Assembly: GCF_000186865.1 (NCBI RefSeq)
Contig: NW_008705568.1
Span: 1,401,506 to 1,465,505, forward strand
DNA: 64,000 nucleotides
Reading direction: 5' to 3'
Origin: Aureococcus anophagefferens
Lineage: Eukaryota > Sar > Pelagophyceae > Pelagomonadales > Pelagomonadaceae
In this document: in pieces, positions 1-8,944 of the stretch
Layout of the letters: every line of letters begins with the position of its first letter
Numbering within the stretch: position 1 is the first letter of the stretch
The notes under the pieces: model-generated
What the model was told of the DNA's origin: nothing
Database searches by the model: none
Seen by the model: the letters and a program-made list of their open reading frames with translations, nothing else
Position numbers and translations under genes: made by a program

Positions 1-1816
1 GCGCGCGCTTCACGAAGGACTTGAGCGCCTCGCGGACGTCGACGGCGACGCGCGGCGGCGACCGCGCGGCGGCCGGCGGCGCGGCCGCGCGCGCGGCGGC
101 CGCGGCGACGATCGCCGCGGTCCACGCGTCGCGGTCCTCGGCCGTCTCCGCGCAGAGCGACGTGGGCTCGCCGCCGCCGGCGAACGTGAGGTCGAAGCAG
201 GCGCCCGTGCGTCCCCCGCCGTCGACGGAGACGACGTCGGCCAGGTCCCGGAGGAAGCACTCGCCGAGCACGCGCGCGTCGCCGTTCCGGTAGACCAGAC
301 GCGTGCGCCGGCCGTCGAGGACGAGCGACGCGTGCCGCTTCTTCCAGGGCGTCGCCGCGCCCCGGCGCCAGAGCAGGCCCTCCATGGCGACGTCCGGCGC
401 GGACCGCCGCAGCTCGCACGCGAGGTCGTAGGGCGACGGGCCCCGGTGTTCCGGTTCCTCGGCGGACGGCGCGCTCGACGCCGTCGACGGCGCGTCGCCG
501 ACGTCGGGCGCCTCCGGCCGCGGCGGCGACCGCCCGAGGAACCGCGCGAGCTCGTAGGGCGACGACGCCGCCGACGGCGGCGGCGCCGCGGGCTCCGGCT
601 GCGCCGGCGGCGCCGCGGCGGCCGCCGGCGGGTCCGGCGACTCGCGCGCCTCGATCTCGTAGAGGAGGCCCGCGGGCGGCGCCGGGGGCCGCGCGGCGCC
701 CCCGCGCCGCAGCGCGACGACGGCGTCGCGGCGGCGCCGCGGCTTGTGGCCGAGCCCCCCGTCGCGCAGCGCCGCGCCGACGTCGTAGTGGCGGTCGATG
801 ACGGCGCGGCAGCGGACCGCCCAGGTCTCCGCGTCCGCCGCGGAGCACGCGCGGAAGACGAGCGTTTCGGCGACGGCCGGCGGGAAGTCGACGCGGAACG
901 CGTCGCCGTCGGCCGCGACGGCGACGCAGCCGTCGAGGAGGTGCGCGTCGACGACGGCGCGCGGCGAGTTCGGATCGCCGCGGTCGTAGCGGCGGATGGC
1001 GGGGCCGACGTAGACGCCGTCGTCGTCGAACGTCGTCGGCGCGAGGCCGTAGAAGCCCCGCTCGCCGTTTTGCTCGAGGAAGCCCAGCTTGACGACGGCG
1101 CCCGCGAGCGTCGCCTCGGCCGCGGCGTCGAGCGTCCACTCGACGGCCGCGATCGCCCGCGCGGCCTCGGCCGCGGGCGGCGGCGCGGCCGCGGCGCCGA
1201 GCGCCGCGAGCCAGCCGTCGGCGGCGGCCTCCGACGGCGCGACGAGCGTCGTCCCCGCGACGGCAAAGGCCCGCGGCCCCGCGCGCGACACGTCGCGCAC
1301 GGGCAGCTCGCGCGCGGCCTCGCCCGCGCGGTCGTCGCAGACGCGGAGCGCCGTCGACCGCGCCGTCGCGACCAGCAAACCGAAGACCGCGGCGCCGCCG
1401 AGCTCCAGGGCCCCGCCCTTGAGGAGCCGCTCGCCGTCGCCGCGGACGAAGAAGTCGCTGTCGCTGTCGAGGTCCTCGACGATCGTCGCCGGCGACGACG
1501 TCGCGAGGCGGCGACGGTGCGTCGGCGTCTCCGCGCGCGTCGGCGTCGCCGCGCGCGCGAGGCCCGGCGACGGCGGCCGGGGGAAGAGGCCCCGCGCGAC
1601 GGGGGAAGCGCGGCCCGTCGGCGTCGCCGACCGCGGGATCTGCCGCCGGAGCGGCGTCCCGATGGAGTAGCCCGACGAGTCGAGGCCCGTCGACGAGCCC
1701 GTCTCCGGCGACTCGCCGTTCACGCAGCGCATCGAGAGCTCCGTCGAGCCGGCGGCCGAAAGTTTTGATGGCGCGTCGAACGACGCCACGATGGCCTCGC
1801 GCGTTGTGATCACCAT
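1..1816 (-). CDS. Multi-PH-domain protein (C-terminus beyond window)
   Basis: One open frame starts at the ATG at 1816, with an in-frame TAA 15 bases upstream, and runs off the left edge, so at least 605 residues are seen. The clearest domain is a pleckstrin-homology fold at about residues 478-585. It opens with MEGLLWRRGAATPWKKR, contains a RTRLVYRNG strand, and closes with the helix AETAEDRDAWTAAI carrying the invariant Trp. Two weaker PH-like segments lie at about 125-210 and 242-350; the latter ends DAETWAVRCRAVID. Low-complexity Ala/Pro/Ser linkers separate them. PH domains bind phosphoinositides or proteins at membranes, so a signalling or trafficking adaptor is the natural inference, but no catalytic domain is visible. 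The Arg-rich frames on both strands here are shadows of this gene. The third PH domain is secure; the first two are inferred from pattern only. Confidence 0.75.
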   Translation of the reverse strand, partial: MVITTREAIVASFDAPSKLSAAGSTELSMRCVNGESPETGSSTGLDSSGYSIGTPLRRQIPRSATPTGRASPVARGLFPRPPSPGLARAATPTRAETPTHRRRLATSSPATIVEDLDSDSDFFVRGDGERLLKGGALELGGAAVFGLLVATARSTALRVCDDRAGEAARELPVRDVSRAGPRAFAVAGTTLVAPSEAAADGWLAALGAAAAPPPAAEAARAIAAVEWTLDAAAEATLAGAVVKLGFLEQNGERGFYGLAPTTFDDDGVYVGPAIRRYDRGDPNSPRAVVDAHLLDGCVAVAADGDAFRVDFPPAVAETLVFRACSAADAETWAVRCRAVIDRHYDVGAALRDGGLGHKPRRRRDAVVALRRGGAARPPAPPAGLLYEIEARESPDPPAAAAAPPAQPEPAAPPPSAASSPYELARFLGRSPPRPEAPDVGDAPSTASSAPSAEEPEHRGPSPYDLACELRRSAPDVAMEGLLWRRGAATPWKKRHASLVLDGRRTRLVYRNGDARVLGECFLRDLADVVSVDGGGRTGACFDLTFAGGGEPTSLCAETAEDRDAWTAAIVAAAAARAAAPPAAARSPPRVAVDVREALKSFVKRA

Positions 1817-1971
1817 CTGCGACGTCGACGTTTAGACGCTCGGTTCACGCTCGCCGAGCAGCCTCCGAGCAGGCCCTCGACGAGTCCATGTACGAGTCCT
1901 TCGTGCGCCGAAGGCTCGCCGAGTCCTTCCTCGCCGGCGTCGACCATTAGTAACCTAGAGCTCGACCCCCC

Positions 1972-4389
1972 CTAGCAGCCGTACTGCTGGCTGAGGGCCT
2001 GCTTCGCGTCGGAGACCTCGGCCATCTTCCGCGCGGCGCGCTCCTTGGAGCCGCGGGCCTTGTCCGGGTGCCACTGGCGCGCCATCTTCTTGTGGTGCTT
2101 CTTGAGCCAGAAGCACTTGCGGTCCTTGGAGAGCGAGTCGACGTTCGCCGGGAGCTCGAGGACCTTGGCGTGGTCGCGGCGCTTCTCCCACGCGTCCTCG
2201 CCGCGCCGCGCGTCCTGGAGCTTCCGCCGGAGGTCGTGCTCGACCTGTGTGGATTCCAAATCTTCAACCCGACTTCAATGTGCGCGTAATCGAACGATTT
2301 GGACCAGACTCTTTCGCTGTGCTTCGAGAACTCGACGAGAGCAATCGATTCGTCCAAAAATCAGCCGAATCGACTTCGATTTGACCGAAATAGAGAGTTC
2401 TGAAGTTTGGTGGGGACCCCCCAAACCAGTGGTTGGAATCCACACTGTGCTCGACGCCCTCGTCGTCGACGTACGCGTAGGCCTCGTTCGCCATGCGCTC
2501 GCCGCCGACGAGCTCGATGCACGCGCGCCAGTCGCGCACGGCGCTCTCGAAGTCGTCGTCGCGCTCGTACGCGAGCGCGCGCGCCGCGCGCGCGTCGACG
2601 GAGTCGAGCGCGGCGACGGCGCCGTCGCACGCGTCGAAGGCGACCTCGTGGCGCTTCACCTTGGAGTTGGCGTGGCAGGCCCGGAGCTGGAGCGTCGCGC
2701 GGTAGCTCGCGAGCCGCGACCCCTCGAGCTCGTGGCTCAGCGCGTCGAGGCTCCCGAAGGCCTCGTCGAGCGCGTCCAACGCCTTCACGGAGTAGCCCTT
2801 CCTCAGGTGCTTGTCGACGGCCTCCGTCTTCCGCTTCAGCGACTTGAGCCCGTCGTACTGCTTCTTGAGCGGCGCCGAGTCGGGGTCGTGGCGCAGGCCC
2901 GCCTGGACGAACTTGATCGACTTGTCGAGGCGGCCGCGCTCGAGCGCCGCGGCCGCGCCGATGGTCAGCGCGAGGGTCTTCGGCGCGCCGGCGTCGAAGG
3001 GGAGGCGCATCGTCGCCTTGTCCGACGTCTCGAGGTGCTGCAGCGCCGCGGCCGCGGCGGCCTCGGCGCCCGCGTGGTCGCCGAGCACCGCGCGGGACCG
3101 CGCGAGCCAGACGGCCCACTTCGTCGGCGCGCCGCCGCGGACGAGCAGGCCGAGCGACGCGACGGCCTTGGTCCAGTCGGCCTTGGAGTCCTCGTCCGTC
3201 GCGCGTTCGTCGAGCGCGCGCGACAGGTCCCGCACGGCGTGGACGGCGGCCCGGCAGGTCTTCCGCAGCCGGTCGAGGTCCTCGTGGAGCTTCTTGACCA
3301 GGAGCGCGCCGTCGTCGGACGCGCCCGCGAGCGGCTCCGCGGCCAACGCCGCGCGGATCAGGTCCGCGAGGGCGCCGGCGAGGTCGCCCGCGGCCTCGGC
3401 GACCGCCGCCGCGTCCCGCAGCGCCGCCGGGTCGCCGGCCGCGGCGCCGCCGAGCTGCCGCGCGACGTCGAGCGCGTGCGCGTTCGTGCACTCGTAGGTT
3501 TCGGCCGGCGGCGCGCCCGCGCAGAAGCGCGCGGCGGCGGCGGCGCCGTCCTCGCCGGCGCGCTTGATCACTTTGCACTTGACGTCGCCGGGGTTCAATG
3601 TAAAAGCCACGCCGGGGCCCGGCGTTTGCGGGTCGTCGCGCGCGGCGGCGAGCGCGGCCGCCTCGCGCTCGAGCATGGCCCGGAAGCCGGCCTCGGCGTC
3701 GCGGCGCCGCGCCAGCGCCGCGTCGCGGCTCGCGGCCTCGCGGGCCATGCGAGCGTCGTAGATCGCGCGCGCGGCGGCCTCTTTTTCGAGCTGCTCGCGG
3801 TGGGCCTTTTCGTCGCGCATCGCCTCCTCGGCCATCTTGCGGAACGACTCGACCTTGTCGCGCTCGATGCCCTTGCGCCGCGACGCGCGCAGGTAGTCCG
3901 CCGCCGCGGCCATGTGGCGGTCCTCGAGGGCCGATTCCTCCGCGCGCCGGACATGCTTGCCTACCAAGCATGATGGTGACGATTTCTCATTGCTTTCCCC
4001 ACCCGAAATATCTCGAAAATCGTCACGGCCACAGGACGCTGGTGCTTGCCCGCCGTCTTTAACACGGTGTTGTTGGCCGCCGCGAGCGCGGCGGTTCTGG
4101 CGGTCGTCGCCTCGCCGGCGTCGAGCTGCTGCTCGACGATGTCGGCGATGCGGCAGGCGAAGTCGACGTCCGGGTTGATGGCGCGCACGTGGTAGACGAA
4201 GCGCAGCGCCGCGTGGACGGCGTCCTCGCCGATGGCGACCTCGACCTGCGTCTGCTCCTGGGACTTGTCGAACTTGATGCCCACGCTCGCGAAGGGCGGT
4301 TCCGCGGACCCGTCGACGCCCACGGCGACCTCGGCGCACCGGGCCAGCGACGCGCAGAGCGCCAACGCGACGACGAGCTTGGCTGCCAT
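1972..4389 (-). CDS. Secretory-pathway TPR/J-domain co-chaperone (P58IPK-like)
   Basis: Three exons, 4389-4050, 3960-2456 and 2244-1972, give about 705 residues. The start MAAKLVVALALCASLARCA is a signal peptide. A charged coiled coil follows (about 130-200, rich in EKEAAARA and MAREAASR), then helical TPR-type repeats. The last exon (residues 616-705) is a J domain with the HPD motif in MARQWHPDKARG, which stimulates Hsp70 ATPase. Signal peptide, TPRs and a C-terminal J domain are the architecture of ER DNAJC3/P58IPK. There is no KDEL; the C-terminus is QQYGC. Intron 1 (3961-4049) is GC-AG with a 7-bp direct repeat. Intron 2 (2245-2455) is an introner element inserted just before the J domain. 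Both splices preserve frame exactly. The ATG at 4389 is the only one in frame. Family placement is likely; orthology to P58IPK is inferred. Confidence 0.75.
2245..2455 (+). mobile_element. Introner element, family 1 (copy 1), acting as an intron
   Basis: A 211-bp element lies in the TPR/J gene, read on the minus strand as an intron. The target duplication is GTCGAGCAC, present at 2447-2455 and again in the exon at 2236-2244. In gene sense, the GT of the upstream copy is the 5' splice site and the element's terminal CCACACAG is the 3' splice site. Removal restores GAG GGC GTC GAG CAC GAC with no codon change. Terminal inverted repeats are TGTGGATTCCAA-like. The core shared with other copies, AAAATCAGCCGAATCGAC, reads on the plus strand. 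The orientation is opposite to the gene. Confidence 0.9.
3961..4049. mobile_element. Candidate short introner of a third type (89 bp)
   Basis: This intron of the TPR/J gene is bounded by a 7-bp direct repeat, GCAAGCA in gene sense, at 4043-4049 and 3954-3960. The upstream copy supplies a GC 5' splice site and the element ends in TAG. Inside, GTGACGATTT near one end is repeated inverted as AAATCGTCAC near the other, about 15 bases in from each end, so the whole could fold as a MITE-like hairpin. Splicing joins ACG GCG G to GC AAG CAT in phase 1, exactly in frame. Its sequence is unrelated to the ~200-bp introners. It could instead be an ordinary intron with a chance inverted repeat. Confidence 0.5.
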
Positions 4390-4630
4390 GACACGCGGCG
4401 CGGCGATTTGCTCGATGCCTTTGTCAGCCAAAAAAGGTTGCCTTCATCTCCGGCCAAAAACCGCTTCTCGCAAGCATGGTAATAGCTACCGAGCTTCCCA
4501 TGCTTTGACCGCGTCGTCGCCGTGGTCGCGTCGTCACCTGCGTCGCAGCGCGAGCCGCAAGGGCAGCGAGGCGCGCTGCGAGCAGCGAAGCGGATCTCGC
4601 CGCGGCTGTGCGCCGCCCGGCGCGCCGCGC

Positions 4631-6052
4631 ATGGGCGGCCCGGTCGAGCGCTGCCCGCGCTCTTTCGACGTCGAGGCGCAGCGGAGCGCGGCGCAGGTGG
4701 ACGCGGACGCGGCGCGCGGGTGCGTGGCGCCGTGCTGGGACGAGACGGACAACGGCATCCCCGACGTTTGCCTCGAGCGGCGGTGGTGCCCCTTCAACCC
4801 GGACAACCCCGTCACGAACGACAACTTCGTGTGCCACGTCTTCGGGAACATCGGCTTCCCCTACTTCGACCGGACGCGGAAGCGCTACATGGGCGTCGCC
4901 ATGTGGTCGACGCTGCTGGCCATGTTCGTCACGGCCTTCGGCGCGCTGTCGCTGTCCACGGACCCGGACGTCGTCCGCGCGAGCTACTGGCTCAAACTCG
5001 AGGCCGTCAACGGCACGGCGGGCGGCGCGACGGCCAAATACTACCTCGGGCTCCGCTCCGTCGTCACGGTGCGCGGCGGCGGCGACGAGAGCACGGACCG
5101 CCTCGAGCAGGACTTCTACGTCGGCGCGATCCCGGGCAGCGACTCGCGCGACCCCGTCCAGCGCGAGGTCCTGGACGCGTGCGCGGCCGGCGCCGCGGGG
5201 AACCAGATCGGCGCCCTACTTTCCTGCGTGACGCTCATCTTCGCGCTCCTGGGGACGATCAACCGCATGCGGTTCTCGAGCGACGCGAACGTGCAGAAGG
5301 CGCTGGGCCTCGTCACGGACACGTGGGGCGCCGCGACGCTGACGTGGACGCTCGCGCACTTCCACCTCCGGTGCTTCGCGGGCCTGCCGGCGCGCCACGG
5401 CGCGCTCGAGCTCGAGCACGCGTGGGGGCCGGCGTGGGTCTGCTACCTCGTCTGCTGCCTGAGCGGCATCATCCGCGCGGCGGCGCACTGGGTGACGCCG
5501 ACGCCGGGCAACGGCGCGGGCGCGTGCGTGTTCAGCCTGCCACAGCGCATCCTGCGCGTGCTGGAGGCGGACCTCGGCGACGCGCTCTCCTACGCGGAGC
5601 AGAAGCGCACGTACAAGCTGCTCCGCGCGGCCATGGCCGAAGAGGGCCACGTCGTCAACGCCTTCGTGCGCGAGAGTCTGGCGAAGGTGTCGGGCGCGCT
5701 GAGGGACGCGGCCGGCGGCGTCGAGAACGCCGTCGCGGCGCTCGTGGGCGACGCGCGGCGCGCGACGGGCGTCGCCGGGCCCGAGGCGAACGGCGGCCTC
5801 GACGACGCGGCGCTCCGCGTGGCGCTCACGGTGGCCAAGCTGAAGCTGCGCCGCGCCCCCGCGAAGCGCGACCTCTTCGAGGGCAGCGGCCGCCCGACGA
5901 CGCGCGGCGACCTCGCCAGGCGCACGGTCCGCGCGGCGTCGATGCCGTCGCTCCTCCTCGGCCTCGTCGACGAGCGCCACCCGCCGGAGCCCGTCCGCGT
6001 CCAGCCCTCCTTCGGCGCCGGCGAGGAGACGAGGCCGCCGGAGGGGGCGTAA
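4631..6052 (+). CDS. Four-transmembrane protein of unknown function
   Basis: Single exon, 473 residues, first ATG in frame at 4631 and TAA at 6050-6052. Four hydrophobic segments are visible: about 95-117 (VAMWSTLLAMFVTAFGAL), 195-213 (IGALLSCVTLIFALLGTI), 232-248 (a weaker span in AATLTWTLAHFHL) and 270-292 (AWVCYLVCCLSGIIRAAA). The extracellular or luminal loop between the first two holds a possible NGT glycosylation site. The N-terminus is Cys-rich (CVAPCWDETDNGIPDVC). The 180-residue tail is hydrophilic and Ala/Arg-rich, so probably cytosolic. The topology recalls tetraspan proteins such as claudins, but no diagnostic motif is present. The intergenic stretch to the divergent TPR/J gene is about 240 bp and includes a short hairpin, AAGCATGG with CCATGCTT, near 4475-4505. 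Confidence 0.7.
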   Translation: MGGPVERCPRSFDVEAQRSAAQVDADAARGCVAPCWDETDNGIPDVCLERRWCPFNPDNPVTNDNFVCHVFGNIGFPYFDRTRKRYMGVAMWSTLLAMFVTAFGALSLSTDPDVVRASYWLKLEAVNGTAGGATAKYYLGLRSVVTVRGGGDESTDRLEQDFYVGAIPGSDSRDPVQREVLDACAAGAAGNQIGALLSCVTLIFALLGTINRMRFSSDANVQKALGLVTDTWGAATLTWTLAHFHLRCFAGLPARHGALELEHAWGPAWVCYLVCCLSGIIRAAAHWVTPTPGNGAGACVFSLPQRILRVLEADLGDALSYAEQKRTYKLLRAAMAEEGHVVNAFVRESLAKVSGALRDAAGGVENAVAALVGDARRATGVAGPEANGGLDDAALRVALTVAKLKLRRAPAKRDLFEGSGRPTTRGDLARRTVRAASMPSLLLGLVDERHPPEPVRVQPSFGAGEETRPPEGA

Positions 6053-6126
6053 CCAGGTAAGTTGCCTTTGGAGAGTCCAGTTGTTGCCGCAGGCCCCTGT
6101 CTGTGAGTGCTGTTGCCCGACCCAGG

Positions 6127-6615
6127 ATGTCGAAGCTCGGAGACGCGCTCAAGCCCGGCCTCGGCGCGCTGCTCGCCTTCGCCGTCGTCCAGCAGGTCGG
6201 CGTGGTCCTCGCGGACCACGGCCTCAAGTGCGTCTGCCCGCCGACGGGCGCCCTGGCCGTGCTGCTGTTTCTCATGCCCGGCGCGCCGGCGTCGCAGCCC
6301 ACGTGCGTCGTCCTCGCGCACGTGCTCGCCGCCGCCGCCGCGAGCCTCTGCGTCGACTACTACCCGGCGGCGCTCGCGGAACTCGTGCCGCCGACGTCCG
6401 GCGCGGTCGTCCTGGCCATCGTCGCGATGAAGGCCTTCGGCGCCGTGCACCCGCCGGCGGCGGCCTACGCCTTCCTCTTCGCCATGCAGAAGATGCCGCC
6501 GGTCATGATCGTCAAGGGGCCGGGCTTGCTCGGCGCGCTCGTGCTCCTCGCGGTCCAGCAGGGCGCGTATCTCCCGGCGCTCAAGGCCCTCGAGGCCAAG
6601 GGCAAGACCGCGTGA
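6127..6615 (+). CDS. HPP-family integral membrane protein
   Basis: Single exon, 162 residues, with ATG at 6127 just after a CCCAGG that could be a 3' splice site in the leader. It has four to five closely packed hydrophobic segments and carries the family signatures PPTGALAVLLF (about residue 38) and AVHPPAAAYAF (about residue 108), where HPP names the family. HPP proteins of plants and cyanobacteria include plastid-envelope nitrite transporters, so anion transport across an organelle membrane is possible; substrate is not visible from sequence. The protein is about the size of the bare HPP domain, with no CBS domains or clear transit peptide. The stop region is repeated downstream: GGCAAGACCGCGTGAGCG at the 3' end recurs within 30 bases. 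Confidence 0.75.
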   Translation: MSKLGDALKPGLGALLAFAVVQQVGVVLADHGLKCVCPPTGALAVLLFLMPGAPASQPTCVVLAHVLAAAAASLCVDYYPAALAELVPPTSGAVVLAIVAMKAFGAVHPPAAAYAFLFAMQKMPPVMIVKGPGLLGALVLLAVQQGAYLPALKALEAKGKTA

Positions 6616-7011
6616 GCGGCCGCCGAGGGCAAGACCGCGTGAGCGACCGCAAGACCGCGCGCCGCGGCGCTCGGCGGAGGCGCGCGCGGCGCGGCGTCGC
6701 GAGACGGCGCGGAGCCGCCGCGCGCCGTCGAGACCGCGCGGACTCGGACGCGCGTGCGCGCCGCGGCCGACGCTCCGGCCGCCCACGAAGAAGACCAAGC
6801 GAGCGAGTATAAGCGAATGTGTAAAACACGCCGCGTCCGCATCGGGCGGCCAGACGGAGCCTCGGAGGCCGTCATTGAAGAGCACGTGCCTCGTCCTTGA
6901 AGATTTGGAGGCTCTCACAGCTGCGGCGCCATCTCGCGCGCCGTCGCGACGGCAACACACCGAGCCTCTCCGGCGCTCCACAGAACACCGCAGCCTCGCG
7001 CCGCAGCCATA
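6616..7011. other. Intergenic region between HPP and oxidoreductase genes
   Basis: No gene is supported here. The first 60 bases hold two further partial copies of the GCAAGACCGCG block that ends the HPP gene, a small tandem duplication that includes the stop codon. A simple CG-rich stretch rich in CGCGCGG follows, then a less GC-rich segment (6800-7000), presumably the leader and promoter of the oxidoreductase gene. I see no TATA box or other recognisable site. Confidence 0.5.
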
Positions 7012-8130
7012 ATGGCCGCGCTCGTCGACGGCAAGCCGCCGGCGCGCATCGCCGTGCTCGGCGCCGGCTGGTGGGCGCAGGGTTGGCATCTTCCCGACCT
7101 GCACACCAACCCGGAAACGACCATCGCCGCCATCGTCGACCCGAACCCGCAGCCGCGGTCCGCCATCCCGCCGGCGCTCGAGCCGCTCGCGGCGCTCGCC
7201 GCGAAATACGACTGCCCGACGTTCGCGAGCTTGGACGCGCTGCTCGCGGCGGGCGTCGCGTTCGACGGCGTCGTCTGCTGCGCGCCGCACGCGTCGCACT
7301 ACGCGCTCGGCGCGGCGGCGCTGGCCGCCGGGAAGCACGTGCTCATGGAGAAGCCCATGACGACGGACGTCGGCGAGGCGGCGCGGCTCGCGGACGCGGC
7401 CAAACGGCATCCGCGCCTCTACTTCGCCGTGAACAACACGGCGTCGTGGCGGCCCCAGGCGCTCGCGGCGGCGGCCTGGGTCCGCGGCGGCCGCGTGGGC
7501 ACCGTCGAGCACGTCAGTTGCTCGTTCCACAGCCCCCTGCTCTGGCTCTTCGACGACCCGGCGAACGTCGGCTGGACGACGCCGTCGGGCGCGATGCTCG
7601 GCAACGGCTTCGCCTGGGGCCAGATGAGCCACCCGATCGCCTGGATCCTGCAGGCCACGGGCCTCGAGCCGTCGTTCGCGACGTGCGCCATGACCTTCGC
7701 CGAGAGGTCGGGCGCGGACCTCACGAACGCCGCGACGATCGAGACGAAATCGGGCGCGACGGTGTCGCTGTCCGGCGCCGGGTCCGTGCCGGGCACGGCG
7801 CACGGCGCCGGGTCCGTGGGCAAGTTCGTCTCCATCCGCATCTTCGGCTCCGAGGGGATGGTCTCCTACGAGGGCGACGACTCGAAGCCGGAGAGCGGCA
7901 AGCTCGAGCTCTCGCGGCGCGACGGCGGCCGCGACGTCGTCGACGGCTTCCTCTTCGAGAACTTCGTCCAGGGCGGCCGCGGGCCCGAGAGCCTGCTCGC
8001 CTTCGTCGCCGCCTGCCGGGGCGAGGCCGCCGTCGCCGCCATCGACGCGCCCCTCGGCGCGGCCGTCGTCGGGACGATCGACGCCATGTACCGGAGCGCC
8101 AAGGCCGGCGCGCGCGTGAGCATCGCCTAA
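7012..8130 (+). CDS. Gfo/Idh/MocA-family NAD(P)-dependent oxidoreductase
   Basis: Single exon of 372 residues starting at the ATG at 7012. The N-terminal Rossmann fold has the dinucleotide motif RIAVLGAGWWAQGWHLP (about residues 12-28) and an acidic residue at the end of the second strand (AAIVDP). The family's substrate-site motif EKPMTTD, with the Lys usually described as catalytic, is at about 107-113. The C-terminal alpha/beta domain carries HPIAWILQATG, with a His in the position often used as the catalytic acid/base. Length is typical for the family, whose members act on sugars, inositols or amino-sugar derivatives. No signal peptide is evident, so a cytosolic enzyme is likely. Substrate cannot be assigned. 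Confidence 0.85.
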   Translation: MAALVDGKPPARIAVLGAGWWAQGWHLPDLHTNPETTIAAIVDPNPQPRSAIPPALEPLAALAAKYDCPTFASLDALLAAGVAFDGVVCCAPHASHYALGAAALAAGKHVLMEKPMTTDVGEAARLADAAKRHPRLYFAVNNTASWRPQALAAAAWVRGGRVGTVEHVSCSFHSPLLWLFDDPANVGWTTPSGAMLGNGFAWGQMSHPIAWILQATGLEPSFATCAMTFAERSGADLTNAATIETKSGATVSLSGAGSVPGTAHGAGSVGKFVSIRIFGSEGMVSYEGDDSKPESGKLELSRRDGGRDVVDGFLFENFVQGGRGPESLLAFVAACRGEAAVAAIDAPLGAAVVGTIDAMYRSAKAGARVSIA

Positions 8131-8219
8131 GGCCCTTAATTGAAGGCTTCAATCACGAGAGCTTGAAACTCCCAACTCTCGAGAGCTTCGTGGCCACTGG
8201 CACCATCGTCGACACAATA

Positions 8220-8804
8220 ATGGAGACCGAAGTTCCAACAGTGTCGGAGATGCACCGCGGCGGCGCCCCCCTGGAGCTCCGACACTGCTCGAGCTCCGAC
8301 ACTGGAGCTCCGGCCGCGGCCGCGGCCCCCGCGGCGGCGAGCGCCTACCTGGAGGAGACCGGCGCGGCGAACCGGTCGCACTTCTGCCTCGCCGACTGCT
8401 GCTGTGCGCAAGAGCCGCCGAGCAAGGACGCCGTGAGCTCCTACGACCACTACTGGGACTGCTGCGGCTGCCCGGAGATCGATCCCCAGGGCGCCTGCGG
8501 CCCGCTGGCGTGCTGCGGCTGCGGCTGCAAGCTCGCGCTCTGCGCCGCGGACGTCGCGTGTTTGTGCCTCCCGCGGGCCGCCGGCGCGTGCGCGGAGCGG
8601 GTCCGCGAGGCCTCGGACTTCAAGCGCGCGCACCAGACGCGGGCGCACTTCGACCCGTACCCCGCGTCCTTCGGCGAGGCCAAGGGGTGCGCGGGCAAGT
8701 TGCTGTGGACCTTCGGGACGTGCGGCAACCTGCACTACCCGTTCGGGAACGCCGGCGTCGCGTGCTGCGGCAAGATCTGCTGGACCGAGGAGCGCAACTC
8801 GTAA
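8220..8804 (+). CDS. Cysteine-rich protein of unknown function
   Basis: Single exon of 194 residues, ATG at 8220. The first 45 residues are low-complexity. From about residue 58 the protein is dense in Cys with many CC pairs: CLADCCCAQE, WDCCGCPE, CCGCGCKLALCAADVACLC, and near the end GTCGNLHYPFGNAGVACCGKICW. Vicinal-Cys clusters resemble PLAC8-type or palmitoylated membrane-anchored proteins, but no defined domain is recognised and secretion is not indicated. The frame is also open for a long distance upstream, but that part has shadow composition and overlaps the oxidoreductase, so the first ATG after the upstream stop codon region was chosen. Inverted and direct copies of CTCCGACACTG lie in its first 90 bases. 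Confidence 0.55.
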   Translation: METEVPTVSEMHRGGAPLELRHCSSSDTGAPAAAAAPAAASAYLEETGAANRSHFCLADCCCAQEPPSKDAVSSYDHYWDCCGCPEIDPQGACGPLACCGCGCKLALCAADVACLCLPRAAGACAERVREASDFKRAHQTRAHFDPYPASFGEAKGCAGKLLWTFGTCGNLHYPFGNAGVACCGKICWTEERNS

Positions 8805-8944
8805 CCGAGGAGCCCAATAACAATTGAGACCCGGGGTCAGTCTCGGGGTGCACCGGCCGAATCTAGGGGGGTGCAACACCGCACATCAACGCCACATCAA
8901 TGAAGTACTCATTCGGGGGGGGAGATTTCCGCGGAGGCAGCCCG

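Noticed and set aside
10..1768. Long Arg-rich open frames on both strands at the left end
   Set aside because: They are GC-driven shadows of the PH-domain gene; their sequences are almost only Arg, Ala, Ser and Pro, while the true frame shows PH motifs.
8141..8310. Repeated CTCCGACACTG and CTCGAGAG words as an insertion element
   Set aside because: Short, imperfect, no target duplication, and partly coding.
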